A stretch of 64,000 nt of DNA from contig JAUMUC010000001.1 in assembly GCA_030530865.1 (NCBI GenBank), forward strand, positions 124,001 to 188,000, in the 5' to 3' direction. A model generated the notes under the pieces. It saw only the letters and a list, made by a program, of their open reading frames with translations, searched no databases and was not told where the DNA came from. Positions 28,613-39,266 of this stretch are shown here, piece by piece. Both the position numbers and the translations under genes were made by a program. Every line of letters starts with the position of its first letter. Within the stretch, counting starts at the first letter, position 1. Source of the DNA: Lactobacillus sp. (lineage in GTDB: Bacteria; Bacillota; Bacilli; Lactobacillales; Lactobacillaceae).

Positions 28613-29284
28613 TTGAAATCTTTAATTGGAAATGATTGGGATGCAATTTTGGATCCAGTTTTTGCTAGTAATGAATATCACCAGTTACATAACTTTTTGA
28701 AAGAAGAATATGCGACAAAACGGATTCATCCAGATATGTATCACATTTTTGAAGCGTTTAAACTAACTTCATTTGCCGATACGAAAGTGGTTATTTTGGG
28801 TCAAGACCCATATCATAATCCTGGTCAAGCACACGGCTTAAGCTTTTCAGTCCAACAAGGTGTAGCCTTACCGCCTTCCTTAGTAAATATTTACAAAGAA
28901 TTGCAAGACGATTTAGGTATTCCGCCTGTTGCTACAGGTTGTCTTGACTCTTGGGCAAAAGAAGGAGTTCTTTTATTGAACTCAGTTCTAACAGTGGTTG
29001 AATATCATCCTAACTCTCATCAAGGAAAAGGATGGGAATTAGTGACTGATCAAGCCATTAAAAAATTATCTGAAAAAGGTCACGTCGTCTTCATTTTATG
29101 GGGTAAATTCGCCCAAAGTAAGATAAAATATATAGACAAAAGTAAAAATACTATTATTGCGTCGGCCCATCCAAGTCCGTTATCAGCATATCGTGGCTTT
29201 TTTGGCTCAAAACCTTTTTCCAAATGTAATGAGGCCTTGCGTCAATATGGTGAATCCCCAATAGATTGGAGAATAAAAAATTAA
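28613..29284 (+). CDS. ung: Uracil-DNA glycosylase (family 1)
   Basis: Removes uracil from DNA as the first step of base-excision repair. Catalytic Asp65 is in [21 protein letters not shown]; the leucine-intercalation loop [11 protein letters not shown] closes the C-terminal part. 223 residues. TTG start at 28613 with AGGAGGCGTAATC. pta follows after 1 base, so the two are coupled. Confidence 0.97.
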   Translation: MKSLIGNDWDAILDPVFASNEYHQLHNFLKEEYATKRIHPDMYHIFEAFKLTSFADTKVVILGQDPYHNPGQAHGLSFSVQQGVALPPSLVNIYKELQDDLGIPPVATGCLDSWAKEGVLLLNSVLTVVEYHPNSHQGKGWELVTDQAIKKLSEKGHVVFILWGKFAQSKIKYIDKSKNTIIASAHPSPLSAYRGFFGSKPFSKCNEALRQYGESPIDWRIKN

Positions 29285-29285
29285 T

Positions 29286-30251
29286 ATGACTAAAAGCGTT
29301 TTTGATATTTTAAAAGAAAAGGTTCAAAACTCAGACAAAAAGGTTAAGATTGTTTTTCCTGAAGCAAATGATCCTCGCGTAATCAACGCAGTTGAAAGAT
29401 TAGCTCAAGAAAAGATCATTGAACCTATTTTAATTAACAATGATTCAGTCGCTGGTGTTGCTAGTTATGATCAAGCTAAGGACTTATTAACTGAATTAGC
29501 GAAACGTTACCCAGTTGCTAGAAGAAAAGAAGTTAGCTTAGCTGAAATTAGTCAAAACCTACAAGATGTTAATTATTATGCCACGATGCTAGTTGAATCA
29601 GGTTATGCGGACGGACTAGTGTCGGGTGCGACACATTCCACTGCTGATACAGTAAGACCAGGTTTGCAATTAATTCATACTGCTCAAGGGATGAAGCGGG
29701 TATCTGGAGCAATGATTATGGAAAAAGGTGAACAACGTTTCATCTTTTCAGATTGTGCCATCAATATTGATCCCGATGCTGACACTTTATGTGAAATTGC
29801 TTATCAATCTGCTCAAACGGCTAAAATGATTGGTTTAACACCTAAAGTAGCATTCTTGAGTTTTTCAACTAAAGGCTCAGCTAAAGGTGACATGGTCAGC
29901 AAAGTTCAAGCTGCTGCAAGTAAGTTTAAAGAGTTTTATCCAGAAATTCCAGCAGATGGTGAATTACAGTTTGACGCTGCTTTTGTACCTGAAGTTGCTA
30001 AGCAAAAAGCACCAGATTCAGAAATAGCTGGTCAAGCCAATGTGTTTGTTTTTCCTGAATTGCAATCTGGAAATATTGGCTATAAGATGGTGCAACGGTT
30101 GGGTGGCTTTTTAGCAGTTGGACCTATCTTACAGGGGATGAACAAGCCAGTGAATGATTTATCTAGAGGAGCAAGTGCTGAAGATATCTATCAATTAGCG
30201 ATTTTAACAGCAGCACAAGCATTGGAAGTGCATGATGAAAATAACAATTAA
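29286..30251 (+). CDS. pta: Phosphate acetyltransferase
   Basis: Interconverts acetyl-CoA and acetyl phosphate. VFPEANDPRVINAVERL at the N terminus, GLVSGATHSTADTVRPGLQ, and the C-terminal VFPELQSGNIGYKMVQRLGG are family signatures. 321 residues, the short single-domain form. It lies directly after ung and overlaps tsaE by 20 bases. Its metabolic partner ackA is about 19 kb away at 49459. Confidence 0.96.
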   Translation: MTKSVFDILKEKVQNSDKKVKIVFPEANDPRVINAVERLAQEKIIEPILINNDSVAGVASYDQAKDLLTELAKRYPVARRKEVSLAEISQNLQDVNYYATMLVESGYADGLVSGATHSTADTVRPGLQLIHTAQGMKRVSGAMIMEKGEQRFIFSDCAINIDPDADTLCEIAYQSAQTAKMIGLTPKVAFLSFSTKGSAKGDMVSKVQAAASKFKEFYPEIPADGELQFDAAFVPEVAKQKAPDSEIAGQANVFVFPELQSGNIGYKMVQRLGGFLAVGPILQGMNKPVNDLSRGASAEDIYQLAILTAAQALEVHDENNN

Positions 30252-30705
30252 TAGTCAAGAAGAAATGCAAAACTTGGGACGGATCATTGCTAAAACTGCC
30301 CAACCTCATGACTTATTGCTTTTAAATGGTGATTTGGGTGCAGGTAAAACAACAATGACGCAAGGTATTGGACGGCAGTTAAAAATTAAGCGTCCAGTGA
30401 AAAGCCCAACTTTTACTTTAGTTAGAGAATATCAAGAAGGTACGATGCCACTTTATCATATGGATTTTTATCGAATTGAAGGCGACGATTTGGCTGGTAT
30501 TGATTTGGCAGATTACTTGTCAGATGATGGCTTAGTTGTGATTGAATGGCCCGATGTCATTAGTGAGCATTTACCAGCAGATTATCTTGAATTGCAACTT
30601 AAACGTGTTGATAATGATTGGAATTCAACAGTTCGTACGGTGGAATTTTTACCTCGTGGTGAACGTAATGAAAACTGGGTAAAAGCAATAAAGGAACAGC
30701 TTTAA
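30232..30705 (+). CDS. tsaE: tRNA threonylcarbamoyladenosine biosynthesis ATPase TsaE
   Basis: Small P-loop ATPase required with TsaB and TsaD for the t6A modification of ANN-decoding tRNAs. Walker A LNGDLGAGKTTMTQGIG near residues 33-49, then SPTFTLVREY and LYHMDFYRIE and the Walker B-like VVIEWPD. 157 residues. Start at ATG 30232 inside the pta end (GGAAGTG upstream); ATG 30235 is the alternative. The overlap indicates coupled translation. Confidence 0.95.
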   Translation: MMKITINSQEEMQNLGRIIAKTAQPHDLLLLNGDLGAGKTTMTQGIGRQLKIKRPVKSPTFTLVREYQEGTMPLYHMDFYRIEGDDLAGIDLADYLSDDGLVVIEWPDVISEHLPADYLELQLKRVDNDWNSTVRTVEFLPRGERNENWVKAIKEQL

Positions 30706-30718
30706 GCTGTTCCTTTTA
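30690..30718 (+). terminator. Bidirectional terminator between tsaE and the exonuclease gene
   Basis: Near-perfect palindrome AAAGGAACAGCT / AGCTGTTCCTTT that includes the tsaE stop codon; T-rich on both strands. Confidence 0.85.
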
Positions 30719-31249
30719 TCTTTGTTCTAAAAATGGCTTCATGGCAGTTTCACCATGCTTTTCAACTTCTTTAATAATAATTTGTGCACAAGCTTCGCTG
30801 TCTGCTAAAGCATTGTGGTGGTGCCACAGGTCAATCCCTAATTCATCAGAAACTGTGTTGAGCTTATGATTAGGTAATTGTGGTTCAAACTTTTGGGCAA
30901 CTTTAAGCGAATCAAGCACGAGGTAGTGAGGTTCAGGAATTTCATATCTAGCTAAACTTCGCTTTAAAACATTGGTGTCAAAACGTGCATTGTGAGCTAC
31001 TACTAGCATGCCTGGCGTGAACAAGGGGGCAATTTCTGGCCAAATTTCTGCCATAGTTGGTGCTTCTTTAACATCATTGGCTGTGATTTGATGGACCTTT
31101 ATATTGTCCTGATCAAATGGCATTTGCGGATTAATGACGGTGTAATATTTATCCACAATTTGATTATCTCTAACTAGAACAAGTGCCAAAGAACAGGCAC
31201 TTTCGGGCCGATGATTAGCCGTTTCAAAATCGATTGCTACAAAATTCAT
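30716..31249 (-). CDS. DnaQ-like 3'-5' exonuclease (DEDD family)
   Basis: 177 residues starting at ATG 31249 after AAGGAGTTTTACT; the frame opens earlier without a signal. Exo I motif FVAIDFETAN carries the first catalytic Asp/Glu, Exo II is VVAHNARFDTNVL, and Exo III is HHNALADSEACA, an H-x4-D type. Related to the PolC/DinG exonuclease domain and stand-alone epsilon-like enzymes; the physiological role (proofreading, repair or RNA trimming) cannot be told. Converges on tsaE. Confidence 0.88.
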   Translation of the reverse strand: MNFVAIDFETANHRPESACSLALVLVRDNQIVDKYYTVINPQMPFDQDNIKVHQITANDVKEAPTMAEIWPEIAPLFTPGMLVVAHNARFDTNVLKRSLARYEIPEPHYLVLDSLKVAQKFEPQLPNHKLNTVSDELGIDLWHHHNALADSEACAQIIIKEVEKHGETAMKPFLEQR

Positions 31250-31334
31250 AGTAAAACTCCTTGTTTTTAGTATAACACGGTGCAATAACTAGTGATAATG
31301 GGGTAAAATAGAAAAGATTAAGGAGGAATGTTTT

Positions 31335-32243
31335 GTGAATTTATCAGAACTTAAAAATCAGGGCTATGAGATCTATGAAAAGATGCCATTGAGTGAGGTT
31401 ACTTTTACCAAAACTGGTGGTCCCGCTGACTTTGTGGCTTTTCCAAAAAATCGCCAACAAGTGGAAGAACTCGTAGATCTGGTTAAAGCACAAAATATTC
31501 CACTAACAGTAATTGGCAATGCTTCTAATTTAATCATCAAGGATGGTGGTATTAGAGGCTTGGTCATGATTTTGACTCGTTTAGTTGATATCACAGTTGA
31601 TGAAAAAGCCCAAACAGTGACTGCTGATGCTGGTGCTGCCATCATCGATACTGCATTTACAGCTGCTCATCATAGCTTATCTGGACTTGAATTTGCTGCA
31701 GGAATTCCCGGATCGGTTGGTGGTGGTGTATACATGAACGCGGGAGCTTATGATGGTGAAGTGAAAGATTGCTTGAAGAGTGCCACTGTGATTACCCGAG
31801 ATGGTGAGATTAAGACTTACGACAATCAAACAATGAATTTTAGCTACCGTCATTCTTATGTGCAAGACACTGGCGACATTGTTTTAAGTGCGACCTTCCA
31901 ATTGAAGGAAGCTAATAAGGCTGAAATTTTAGCTAAAATGGAAGATTTGAATGAAAGACGTCGCAACAAGCAACCACTTGAATATCCATCATGTGGTTCT
32001 GTTTTTAAACGTCCAGTTGGCCATTTCGTGGGACCAATGATTATTAAGGCTGGATTGCAAGGAACCATGATTGGTGGTGCCCAAAATTCAACTAAGCACG
32101 CTGGCTTTATTGTTAATAAAGGCGGTGCGACCGCAACAGATTACCTGAATTTGATTCATTTAATCCAACGAGTTATTAAAGATAAATATGATATTGATTT
32201 GGAAACTGAAGTTAGAATTATCGGAGAGGAACCTAAAGATTGA
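31335..32243 (+). CDS. murB: UDP-N-acetylenolpyruvoylglucosamine reductase
   Basis: NADPH/FAD enzyme making UDP-MurNAc for peptidoglycan. FAD-binding segment [15 protein letters not shown] and [16 protein letters not shown], then [20 protein letters not shown] and the proton-donor serine loop [10 protein letters not shown]; 302 residues of the type II (Gram-positive) form. GTG 31335 after AAGGAGGAATGTTTT. Its TGA overlaps the potA start by 4 bases, the common murB-potABCD arrangement of lactobacilli. Confidence 0.96.
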   Translation: MNLSELKNQGYEIYEKMPLSEVTFTKTGGPADFVAFPKNRQQVEELVDLVKAQNIPLTVIGNASNLIIKDGGIRGLVMILTRLVDITVDEKAQTVTADAGAAIIDTAFTAAHHSLSGLEFAAGIPGSVGGGVYMNAGAYDGEVKDCLKSATVITRDGEIKTYDNQTMNFSYRHSYVQDTGDIVLSATFQLKEANKAEILAKMEDLNERRRNKQPLEYPSCGSVFKRPVGHFVGPMIIKAGLQGTMIGGAQNSTKHAGFIVNKGGATATDYLNLIHLIQRVIKDKYDIDLETEVRIIGEEPKD

Positions 32244-33337
32244 GCATCATCAAGTTAGAAAACATTACCAAGCGTTATGACGATGGTTTTGTCGCACTTA
32301 ATAACATTAATCTTGAACTTGAATCTGGAAAATTCTATTCGCTTTTAGGACCATCTGGAAGTGGTAAGACAACTATTTTGCGAATGATTGCCGGTTTTAA
32401 TCAACCGACTGAAGGTAAGATTTATTTCAACGGCAACGATATCACTAATTTGGATGCTTCTAAACGTCACATTAATACTGTATTTCAAAACTATGCCTTA
32501 TTCCCACATTTGAATGTGTACGACAATGTGGCTTTTGGTTTGAAATTAAAGAAAAAATCTAAGCAAGTGATTGATCAAGCTGTTAAAGAAGCTTTGCAAA
32601 CAGTGCAATTAGCAGGTTATGAAGAACGTGAAATTCGTGAACTATCTGGTGGTCAACAACAAAGAGTGGCAATTGCTAGAGCAATTGTGAATGAGCCACA
32701 AGTACTGTTGCTAGACGAATCTTTATCAGCCTTAGATAAACGTCTGCGTAAGGAAATGCAATTTGAATTGCGGGCTATTCAAAAGAAATTAGGGATTACT
32801 TTCGTGTTCGTTACCCACGATCAAGAAGAAGCTTTGTCCATGTCAGATGAAATTTTTGTTATCAACGATGGTCAAATTCAACAAAATGGTAGTCCGACTG
32901 ATATTTACGATGAACCTGTTAATGATTTTGTCGCACGCTTTATCGGGGACTCAAACATTTTACCTGGACGAATGGTTAAAGACTTCGAAGTTGAATTTGC
33001 TAACAAGACTTTCAAGTGTGCCGATGCTGGTATGAAACCAAATGAACAGGTTACGATTGTTCTGCGGCCCGAAGATTTAGATATTGTTCCGCTAGAACAG
33101 GGATTATTAGTAGTTAAGCCTAAAACACAATTATTTTTAGGTGATCACTTTGAAATTAAAGCGGTTGATAGTGATGAACGTGAATGGTTAATTCATTCAA
33201 CTAATGGGGTCGATTTATCAAAGCCACAAGGATTATACTTTGACCCTGAAGATATTCACGTTATGCGTTTGAATGAAAGCCAAGAAGAATTTGACGCACG
33301 GCTTGAACAATACGAGGGGGAAGATTATGAGGACTAG
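32240..33337 (+). CDS. potA: Spermidine/putrescine ABC transporter ATP-binding protein
   Basis: ATPase that energises polyamine uptake. Walker [10 protein letters not shown] near residues 38-46, Q-loop [17 protein letters not shown], signature [14 protein letters not shown], Walker [14 protein letters not shown] and H-loop VTHDQEEA; the C-terminal TOBE domain completes 365 residues. Start TTG at 32240 inside the murB stop (TTGA). It overlaps potB by 11 bases. Confidence 0.95.
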   Translation: MSIIKLENITKRYDDGFVALNNINLELESGKFYSLLGPSGSGKTTILRMIAGFNQPTEGKIYFNGNDITNLDASKRHINTVFQNYALFPHLNVYDNVAFGLKLKKKSKQVIDQAVKEALQTVQLAGYEEREIRELSGGQQQRVAIARAIVNEPQVLLLDESLSALDKRLRKEMQFELRAIQKKLGITFVFVTHDQEEALSMSDEIFVINDGQIQQNGSPTDIYDEPVNDFVARFIGDSNILPGRMVKDFEVEFANKTFKCADAGMKPNEQVTIVLRPEDLDIVPLEQGLLVVKPKTQLFLGDHFEIKAVDSDEREWLIHSTNGVDLSKPQGLYFDPEDIHVMRLNESQEEFDARLEQYEGEDYED

Positions 33338-34121
33338 AAAGTCATTCTTTTTAATTCCCTACTTAATTTGGATTGCCTTGTTTGTAGTTTTGCCAATTTT
33401 GTTGATTATTTGGTATTCATTTACTAATTCTGCTAATCAATTTACCTTACAAAATTACATTACATTCTTTACGAATGGAACATTCTTGATGATGACGGTG
33501 AACAGTTTTTGGTATGCTTTTTTAATTACCTTAATCACGCTGATCATCTCGTATCCAGCTGCATATGCGTTAACTAGAGTGAAAAATCAACAATTTTGGT
33601 TAATGCTAATTATTATTCCAACTTGGATAAATTTGTTACTCAAAGCTTATGCTTTTATTGGCTTGTTGGGTGGTCAAGGAGCATTAAATCAAGTCTTGAG
33701 ATTGATTGGAATTGGACCAGTTAATATGCTTTTTACTAATACGGCATTTATTTTGGTAGCAACTTATATCGAAATTCCTTTCATGCTTTTGCCAATCTAC
33801 AACGCTTTATGTGAAATCAATCCAGCAGTCATTGAAGCCAGCAAGGACCTTGGTGCTAGCAAATGGCAAACTTTTCGCTATGTGATTTTGCCAATGGCAT
33901 GGTCAGGTGTAGAAAGCGGAATTCAAGTTGTCTTTATTCCATCATTATCACTTTTCATGTTAACTAGATTGATTGGTGGTAACCGAGTAATTACTTTAGG
34001 TTCAGCGATTGAAGAATACTTCATGACGACTATGAACTGGAATTTAGGTTCAACTATAGGGGTTATTTTAATTGTGATGATGATCGGTACGATGTTGTTA
34101 ACCAGTCAACGAAAAAGATAG
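33327..34121 (+). CDS. potB: Spermidine/putrescine ABC transporter permease PotB
   Basis: Inner-membrane subunit with about six helices. The permease coupling motif [23 protein letters not shown] binds PotA. 264 residues from ATG 33327, which has GAGGGGG upstream; the earlier in-frame opening at 33273 lies within potA and lacks a site. Overlaps the end of potA. Confidence 0.94.
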   Translation: MRTRKSFFLIPYLIWIALFVVLPILLIIWYSFTNSANQFTLQNYITFFTNGTFLMMTVNSFWYAFLITLITLIISYPAAYALTRVKNQQFWLMLIIIPTWINLLLKAYAFIGLLGGQGALNQVLRLIGIGPVNMLFTNTAFILVATYIEIPFMLLPIYNALCEINPAVIEASKDLGASKWQTFRYVILPMAWSGVESGIQVVFIPSLSLFMLTRLIGGNRVITLGSAIEEYFMTTMNWNLGSTIGVILIVMMIGTMLLTSQRKR

Positions 34122-34130
34122 GAGGTAGAA

Positions 34131-34931
34131 ATGAAAAGAAGAATTAGCCACTTATATCTTGGCACTGTTTTAATTTTGCTTTACATTCCAATCTTCTACC
34201 TGATTATGTTTTCTTTTAGTAAAGGACAAAGTATGAATTATTTTCATGGCTTTACTTGGGAACATTATCAAACTCTTTTTAGTGATAACCGCTTTATCGG
34301 TATTTTCTTAGACACGATTATGTTGGCTTTGTTGTCCAGTCTAATTGCTACAGTAGTTGGTACGATGGGGGCTATCGCCATTTCTGAAGCTAAAAATAAA
34401 AAAGAAGAGCGAATTTATTTAGCGATTAACAATATTCTGATCGTTTCGCCTGATGTTATTATCGGTGCCTCTTTCTTGATCTTCTTTACGGCAATTGGCT
34501 TACATTTAGGTTTTATTTCCGTCTTGTTAAGTCACGTGGCTTTTTCAATTCCAATTGTGGTTTTGATGGTTTTGCCTAAACTTAAAGAAATGGACCGAAC
34601 ACTAGTCGATGCTGCTAGAGATTTAGGTGCAAATAACTATCAAGTCTTCGATCAAGTAGTTATTCCGGCTATTTTGCCAGGTATTTTATCTGGCTTTTTC
34701 ATGGCTTTAACTTATTCATTAGATGATTTCGCTGTTACTTTCTTTGTAACTGGTAATGGCTTTACTACTTTATCGGTGGAAATTTATTCGAGAGCCCGTC
34801 AGGGAATTGACCTGGAAGTTAATGCTTTGTCAGCAATTATCTTTTTAGTTGTGTTAGTACTCGTCTTTATCTATTACTTTTTAAGTATTAAGAAGAGTAA
34901 GAAACATCGGATTGGAGGCCTAATCAAATAA
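34131..34931 (+). CDS. potC: Spermidine/putrescine ABC transporter permease PotC
   Basis: Second permease, 266 residues, about six helices, with the coupling loop DAARDLGANNYQVFDQVVIPAILPGI. AGGAGGTAGAA precedes ATG 34131; one-base overlap with potD (TAATG). Confidence 0.94.
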   Translation: MKRRISHLYLGTVLILLYIPIFYLIMFSFSKGQSMNYFHGFTWEHYQTLFSDNRFIGIFLDTIMLALLSSLIATVVGTMGAIAISEAKNKKEERIYLAINNILIVSPDVIIGASFLIFFTAIGLHLGFISVLLSHVAFSIPIVVLMVLPKLKEMDRTLVDAARDLGANNYQVFDQVVIPAILPGILSGFFMALTYSLDDFAVTFFVTGNGFTTLSVEIYSRARQGIDLEVNALSAIIFLVVLVLVFIYYFLSIKKSKKHRIGGLIK

Positions 34932-35992
34932 TGAAAAAATTATTTTTAGGCACCATTGCTATTTTGTTAGTATGCTTGGGATTAGGAATTTGGGCTAATA
35001 AGTTAGAAAATCCAAATATTAAGTCTGGAAATCATGAATTAGTGATTTACAACTGGGGTGATTACATTGATCCCAAGTTGATTACTAAATTTGAAAAGCA
35101 AACTGGCTATCATGTGAGCTATCAAACTTTTGATTCAAATGAAGCTATGTTTACTAAATTGAAGCAAGGTGGAACCAATTATGATTTAGCTGTGCCTAGT
35201 GAATATATGGTTTCAAAATTAAAAAAGGCCCACTTACTTTCAAAAATCGATTTAAAGCAGATTCCCAATTGGAAAAATGTTGATCCTTTGTTCCTACATA
35301 AGAGTTTTGATCCACAAAACAACTACTCTTTGCCTTATTTTTGGGGAACACTTGGAATTGTCTATAATGATAAATTTGTTGATGGTAAAAAAATCAACAA
35401 CTGGAATGATTTATGGAATGCTAAATATAAAAAATCAATTTTGCTAGTTGATTCGGCAAGAGACATTATGGGGATGGCTTTAGCGTCATTAAATTATTCC
35501 ATGAATACGACAAATTCACTGGAATTGAAGCTGGCTAAAACAAAATTAGATGGATTAGGCCCAAATATTAAAGCGATTATTTCTGATGAAATTAAGCTGT
35601 ATATGGCTCAAAATGAAGCTGCTTTAGCAGTGACTTGGTCAGGAGAAGCTAAAGAAATGATGGATAATAATTCACATTTGCATTATATCGTTCCTAAGCC
35701 ATATTCAAATTTATGGTTTGACAATTTTGTTATTCCAAAATCTGCCAAGAATAAGACAGCTGCGATGAAGTTTATTAATTTCATGCTTGAGCCAAAAAAT
35801 GCTGCCCAAAATGCTGAATATGTTGGTTATTCAACGCCAGTTACTAAGGCTAAAAAGCTAATTAAGGTCAACCATGAATTTTATCCCGCTGTCTCACAAC
35901 TTAAAAAATTAATGGTCTTTAAAGACTTATCACCTGAAAAGGTTCAAGAATATAATGACTTATTCTTAGAATTTAAAATGTATGCAAGATAA
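34931..35992 (+). CDS. potD: Spermidine/putrescine ABC transporter substrate-binding protein PotD
   Basis: Extracellular polyamine receptor of PotABC. After an N-terminal hydrophobic segment (residues 4-22) comes LVIYNWGDYIDPKLITKFEKQ, the conserved start of PotD/PotF proteins, then YDLAVPSEYMV, and WSGEAKEM as ligand-binding elements. 353 residues. The N-terminal cysteine sits in LLVCLG, which lacks the small residue expected before a lipobox Cys, so anchoring by an uncleaved helix is possible. Last gene of the murB-pot operon. Confidence 0.94.
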   Translation: MKKLFLGTIAILLVCLGLGIWANKLENPNIKSGNHELVIYNWGDYIDPKLITKFEKQTGYHVSYQTFDSNEAMFTKLKQGGTNYDLAVPSEYMVSKLKKAHLLSKIDLKQIPNWKNVDPLFLHKSFDPQNNYSLPYFWGTLGIVYNDKFVDGKKINNWNDLWNAKYKKSILLVDSARDIMGMALASLNYSMNTTNSLELKLAKTKLDGLGPNIKAIISDEIKLYMAQNEAALAVTWSGEAKEMMDNNSHLHYIVPKPYSNLWFDNFVIPKSAKNKTAAMKFINFMLEPKNAAQNAEYVGYSTPVTKAKKLIKVNHEFYPAVSQLKKLMVFKDLSPEKVQEYNDLFLEFKMYAR

Positions 35993-36024
35993 TAAATTGT
36001 TATAATGTTGAAAGGAGGTATGTA

Positions 36025-36867
36025 ATGCAACTATCATTTTCACAAATTTTCAGTTGGCAAATGTTGAGTAATTTATTTGACGTGCTGATTATTTGGTACT
36101 TAGTCTATAATTTAATTTTGGTTGTTCGCGGAACCAAAGCTGTGCAATTAGCTAAAGGATTAGTATTCATTTTCTTAGCTAGATTTGTAGCTGGCTACTT
36201 TGGCTTCCATGCGTTTACATACATTCTTGATCAAGTATTGAGCTGGACTGTAATCGGATGTGTGGTCATTTTTCAACCAGAAATTCGTCGAGGATTGGAA
36301 CATTTAGGTCGCTTGCCATGGTTCAATGGTCAAGAAACAACTGAGTCACAAGTTCAAATTAACTTCATTCATGAACTTGATAAGGCAATTCAATACATGT
36401 CCAAACGTCGGATTGGTGCATTGATTACTATCCAACAAGATACAGGTTTAGACGAATATGTGGAAACAGGTATTCCACTAGACAGTACAGTTACTGGTGA
36501 ATTGTTGATTAATATTTTTATTCCAAACACGCCATTACATGATGGTGCGGTCATTATTAACAACAACCGAATTGCTGTAGCTGCAGCTTACTTGCCTTTA
36601 TCTGACAATAATATGATTCCTAAGGAATTGGGAACAAGACACCGTGCTGCCATTGGTATTTCTGAAGTTACTGATGCAATTACAATTGTTGTTTCTGAAG
36701 AAACTGGTAATGTCACGATTACCAAGAACGGTCATTTCTATGTGGACATGAGTCAAGACGAATACATGAAGTACTTGACTAATGCCTTAGTTCCTAAGGA
36801 AGAAACTAAAGTTTCATGGTATCGTCGCATTATTGGTAAGTTTTGGACTTGGGGGGCTGATCGATGA
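36025..36867 (+). CDS. cdaA: Diadenylate cyclase CdaA
   Basis: Membrane-bound synthase of cyclic di-AMP, which controls potassium and osmolyte transport and wall homeostasis. Three N-terminal membrane helices (within residues 8-85) precede the DAC domain with the catalytic LHDGAVII (Asp173) and GTRHRAAIG (Arg205-His206-Arg207). 280 residues. AAAGGAGGTATGTA precedes ATG 36025. It overlaps cdaR by 4 bases; the cdaA-cdaR-glmM order is conserved in Firmicutes. Confidence 0.97.
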   Translation: MQLSFSQIFSWQMLSNLFDVLIIWYLVYNLILVVRGTKAVQLAKGLVFIFLARFVAGYFGFHAFTYILDQVLSWTVIGCVVIFQPEIRRGLEHLGRLPWFNGQETTESQVQINFIHELDKAIQYMSKRRIGALITIQQDTGLDEYVETGIPLDSTVTGELLINIFIPNTPLHDGAVIINNNRIAVAAAYLPLSDNNMIPKELGTRHRAAIGISEVTDAITIVVSEETGNVTITKNGHFYVDMSQDEYMKYLTNALVPKEETKVSWYRRIIGKFWTWGADR

Positions 36868-37838
36868 AAAAGAAGATTTTTCGTGAAAGTTGGTTTTTGA
36901 AGATTAGCTCCTTGCTGATTTCTCTGTTGATTGTGATCTATGTCAACACGACTCAGCAAGCGTACATGAAGACGAATACGACAACCAAGACAACTGAAAC
37001 GGCTACGAATACTACGACAGTTACAGCTGATTTGCAAATTTCAGCCAATACTGACAAATATTACATTACTGGTTATCCTGAACAAGTTAAGTTAACAATT
37101 GAAGGACCAAGTGCTTTAGTAACTAGTACTGTGAATACTAGTGCTTATCGTGTATATTTAGATTTAAGCGATTTAGGCGTTGGTAAGCATACTGTAAAAA
37201 TTCAAGTTACTGGCTTAAGTAAGCAATTAACTTACTATGTGAAGCCAGCTTATGTAACAGTTAATATTCAACAAAGAAAATCAAGAACTTTACCTGTTAC
37301 AACCCAATATGATAGTGAAGCTTTGCCAAAGGGCTATGATATTGGTAAGATTTCACTTGATCATTCAGTTGTTGAAGTAACTGGTGCCCAAAGTGAAATT
37401 AACCAGATTAAGCAAATTCTTGCTAAAGTCGATATTCCTGATGGAATTACCCATACTTTGAATCAACAAGTAGTTTTGCAAGCAATTGATCGCAAGGGAA
37501 GACAACTTAATGTATCAATTCTTCCTGCATCAGTGAAAGTGCAAGTTCCAATTTCTATTAGTAAGAAAAAATTACCAGTAGAAATTAAGACTTACAATGA
37601 TGCTTCTAATAAGTCATACATTACATCGACCGATACTAAGTATGTGACTTTGTATGGTAAAAAAGCTGTCTTGAAGAAGCTTTCAAAGGCAACTGCATAC
37701 GTCGACTTAGAACATATAACCAGCACTAAGACAGTTCAAGCTTCGATTAAACTTCCAAGTGGTGTCGCATATAGCAATCCAGATAATGTGAAGGTTCATG
37801 TCAAAGTTAGTGATTCTGGATCAACTGAAAGAAGGTAA
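36864..37838 (+). CDS. cdaR: CdaA regulatory protein CdaR (YbbR-domain)
   Basis: Membrane-anchored extracytoplasmic modulator of CdaA. One N-terminal helix (residues about 10-30), a threonine-rich linker (TNTTTKTTETATNTTT), then YbbR repeats, each of about 80 residues, recognisable by YYITGYPEQVKLTIEGP, GYDIGKISLDHSVVEVTGAQSEI and KSYITSTDTKYVTLYGKKAVL. 324 residues. Overlaps cdaA by 4 bases and precedes glmM by 9. Confidence 0.95.
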   Translation: MKKKIFRESWFLKISSLLISLLIVIYVNTTQQAYMKTNTTTKTTETATNTTTVTADLQISANTDKYYITGYPEQVKLTIEGPSALVTSTVNTSAYRVYLDLSDLGVGKHTVKIQVTGLSKQLTYYVKPAYVTVNIQQRKSRTLPVTTQYDSEALPKGYDIGKISLDHSVVEVTGAQSEINQIKQILAKVDIPDGITHTLNQQVVLQAIDRKGRQLNVSILPASVKVQVPISISKKKLPVEIKTYNDASNKSYITSTDTKYVTLYGKKAVLKKLSKATAYVDLEHITSTKTVQASIKLPSGVAYSNPDNVKVHVKVSDSGSTERR

Positions 37839-37847
37839 AAATAGCTC

Positions 37848-39197
37848 ATGTTAAAATATTTTGGAACAGATGGAGTTAGAGGAGAAGCGAATAAGAGTTT
37901 GACACCAGAAATGGCCTTTAAATTAGGCCGTACAGGTGGATACATCTTAACTCGTCATAAGAAGGATGATGAACAAGCAAAAGTTCTTGTTTCTAGAGAT
38001 ACAAGAATCAGTGGGGAAATGCTTGAATATTCATTGATTTCAGGTTTGTTGTCAGTAGGTATTGAAGTATTAGAATGTGGAGTAATTACCACTCCAGGTT
38101 TGTCATACTTGGTTAGAGCTCAAGGTGCTGATGCCGGTGTACAAATTTCTGCTTCACATAACCCAGTTGAAGACAACGGTATTAAGTTCTTTGGTAGTGA
38201 TGGCTTGAAGTTATCAGATGCTTTAGAAGAAGAAATCGAAAAATTGATTGATGCAACTGAAGACACTTTACCACGTCCATCAGCTCAAGGTTTAGGTACT
38301 GTAACTGATTTCCAAGAAGGTGCTTCAAAGTACTTACAATTCTTGGAAAATACTGTTCCTGAAGAACTCGACGGCATCAAGGTTGTTTTAGATGGTGCTA
38401 ATGGTGCAGCTAGTCATTTAGTATCCCGTTTATTTGCCGACTGCGGGGTAGATTTCACAACCATTGCAACTCATCCAAATGGTTTGAATATCAATGACCA
38501 AGTTGGTGCTACTCATACTGAAAAGTTGCAAGAAGAAGTAGTTAAACAAGGTGCTCAATTAGGTTTGGCCTTTGATGGGGATGCAGATCGTTGTATTGCC
38601 GTTGATGAAAAGGGTCATGAAGTTGATGGTGACCACATTATGTACATCATTGGTAGCTATTTACATGAACAAGGTCGTTTGAAGCATGACACGATTGTTA
38701 CTACCGTTATGAGTAACCTTGGTTTTACTAAAGCCTTAGAAAAGAAGGGCATTAAGAATGTAAGAACACAAGTTGGTGACCGTTACGTTTCTGAAAAGAT
38801 GTGGGAAAACGGCTACAACTTGGGTGGTGAGCAATCAGGTCACGTGATCATCAGTGATTACCACAATACTGGTGACGGTATGTTGACTGGTTTGCAATTA
38901 ATGTTAGTCATGAAAAAGACTGGCAAATCTTTAACTGAATTATTAGCAGACTTCAAGGAATACCCACAAAGATTAATTAATGTGTTTGTGAAGGATAAGA
39001 ATTCTTGGAAACAACACCAAGCAATTTTGGATGTCATTGCTGAAGTTGAACAAGAAATGGGTGATAATGGTCGCTTACTTGTTAGACCATCAGGAACTCA
39101 AGAAATGTTGAGAGTGATGGCAGAAGGTCCAACTCAAGAACAAACAGATCAATGGGTTGATCGCGTAGTTGAAGTTGTAAAGAAAGAGATGGCTTAA
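37848..39197 (+). CDS. glmM: Phosphoglucosamine mutase
   Basis: Converts glucosamine 6-phosphate to glucosamine 1-phosphate for UDP-GlcNAc. N-terminal [12 protein letters not shown], catalytic Ser103 in [14 protein letters not shown], metal loop FDGDADRC, sugar loop GGEQSGHVI and phosphate loop [12 protein letters not shown] (GTQ in place of the usual GTE). 449 residues. CdaA and GlmM physically interact in Firmicutes, matching the shared operon. Confidence 0.97.
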   Translation: MLKYFGTDGVRGEANKSLTPEMAFKLGRTGGYILTRHKKDDEQAKVLVSRDTRISGEMLEYSLISGLLSVGIEVLECGVITTPGLSYLVRAQGADAGVQISASHNPVEDNGIKFFGSDGLKLSDALEEEIEKLIDATEDTLPRPSAQGLGTVTDFQEGASKYLQFLENTVPEELDGIKVVLDGANGAASHLVSRLFADCGVDFTTIATHPNGLNINDQVGATHTEKLQEEVVKQGAQLGLAFDGDADRCIAVDEKGHEVDGDHIMYIIGSYLHEQGRLKHDTIVTTVMSNLGFTKALEKKGIKNVRTQVGDRYVSEKMWENGYNLGGEQSGHVIISDYHNTGDGMLTGLQLMLVMKKTGKSLTELLADFKEYPQRLINVFVKDKNSWKQHQAILDVIAEVEQEMGDNGRLLVRPSGTQEMLRVMAEGPTQEQTDQWVDRVVEVVKKEMA

Positions 39198-39213
39198 GAG
39201 TCATCTCTTTTTA
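39183..39213 (+). terminator. Rho-independent terminator after glmM
   Basis: Nine-base stem AAAGAGATG / CATCTCTTT whose 5' arm encodes the last glmM codons, then a T tract. Confidence 0.82.
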
Positions 39214-39237
39214 TGACTATACCAATTTACAAAAATC

Positions 39238-39266
39238 TTGACCTTTTATTAATAAAAAGCTATTAT
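39238..39266 (+). promoter_or_regulatory. glmS promoter
   Basis: TTGACC (39238-39243), 17-base spacer, TATTAT (39261-39266). The leader is only about 45 bases, too short for a glmS ribozyme; it contains a small GGTC...GACC stem (39287-39303) next to the ribosome-binding site. Confidence 0.78.
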
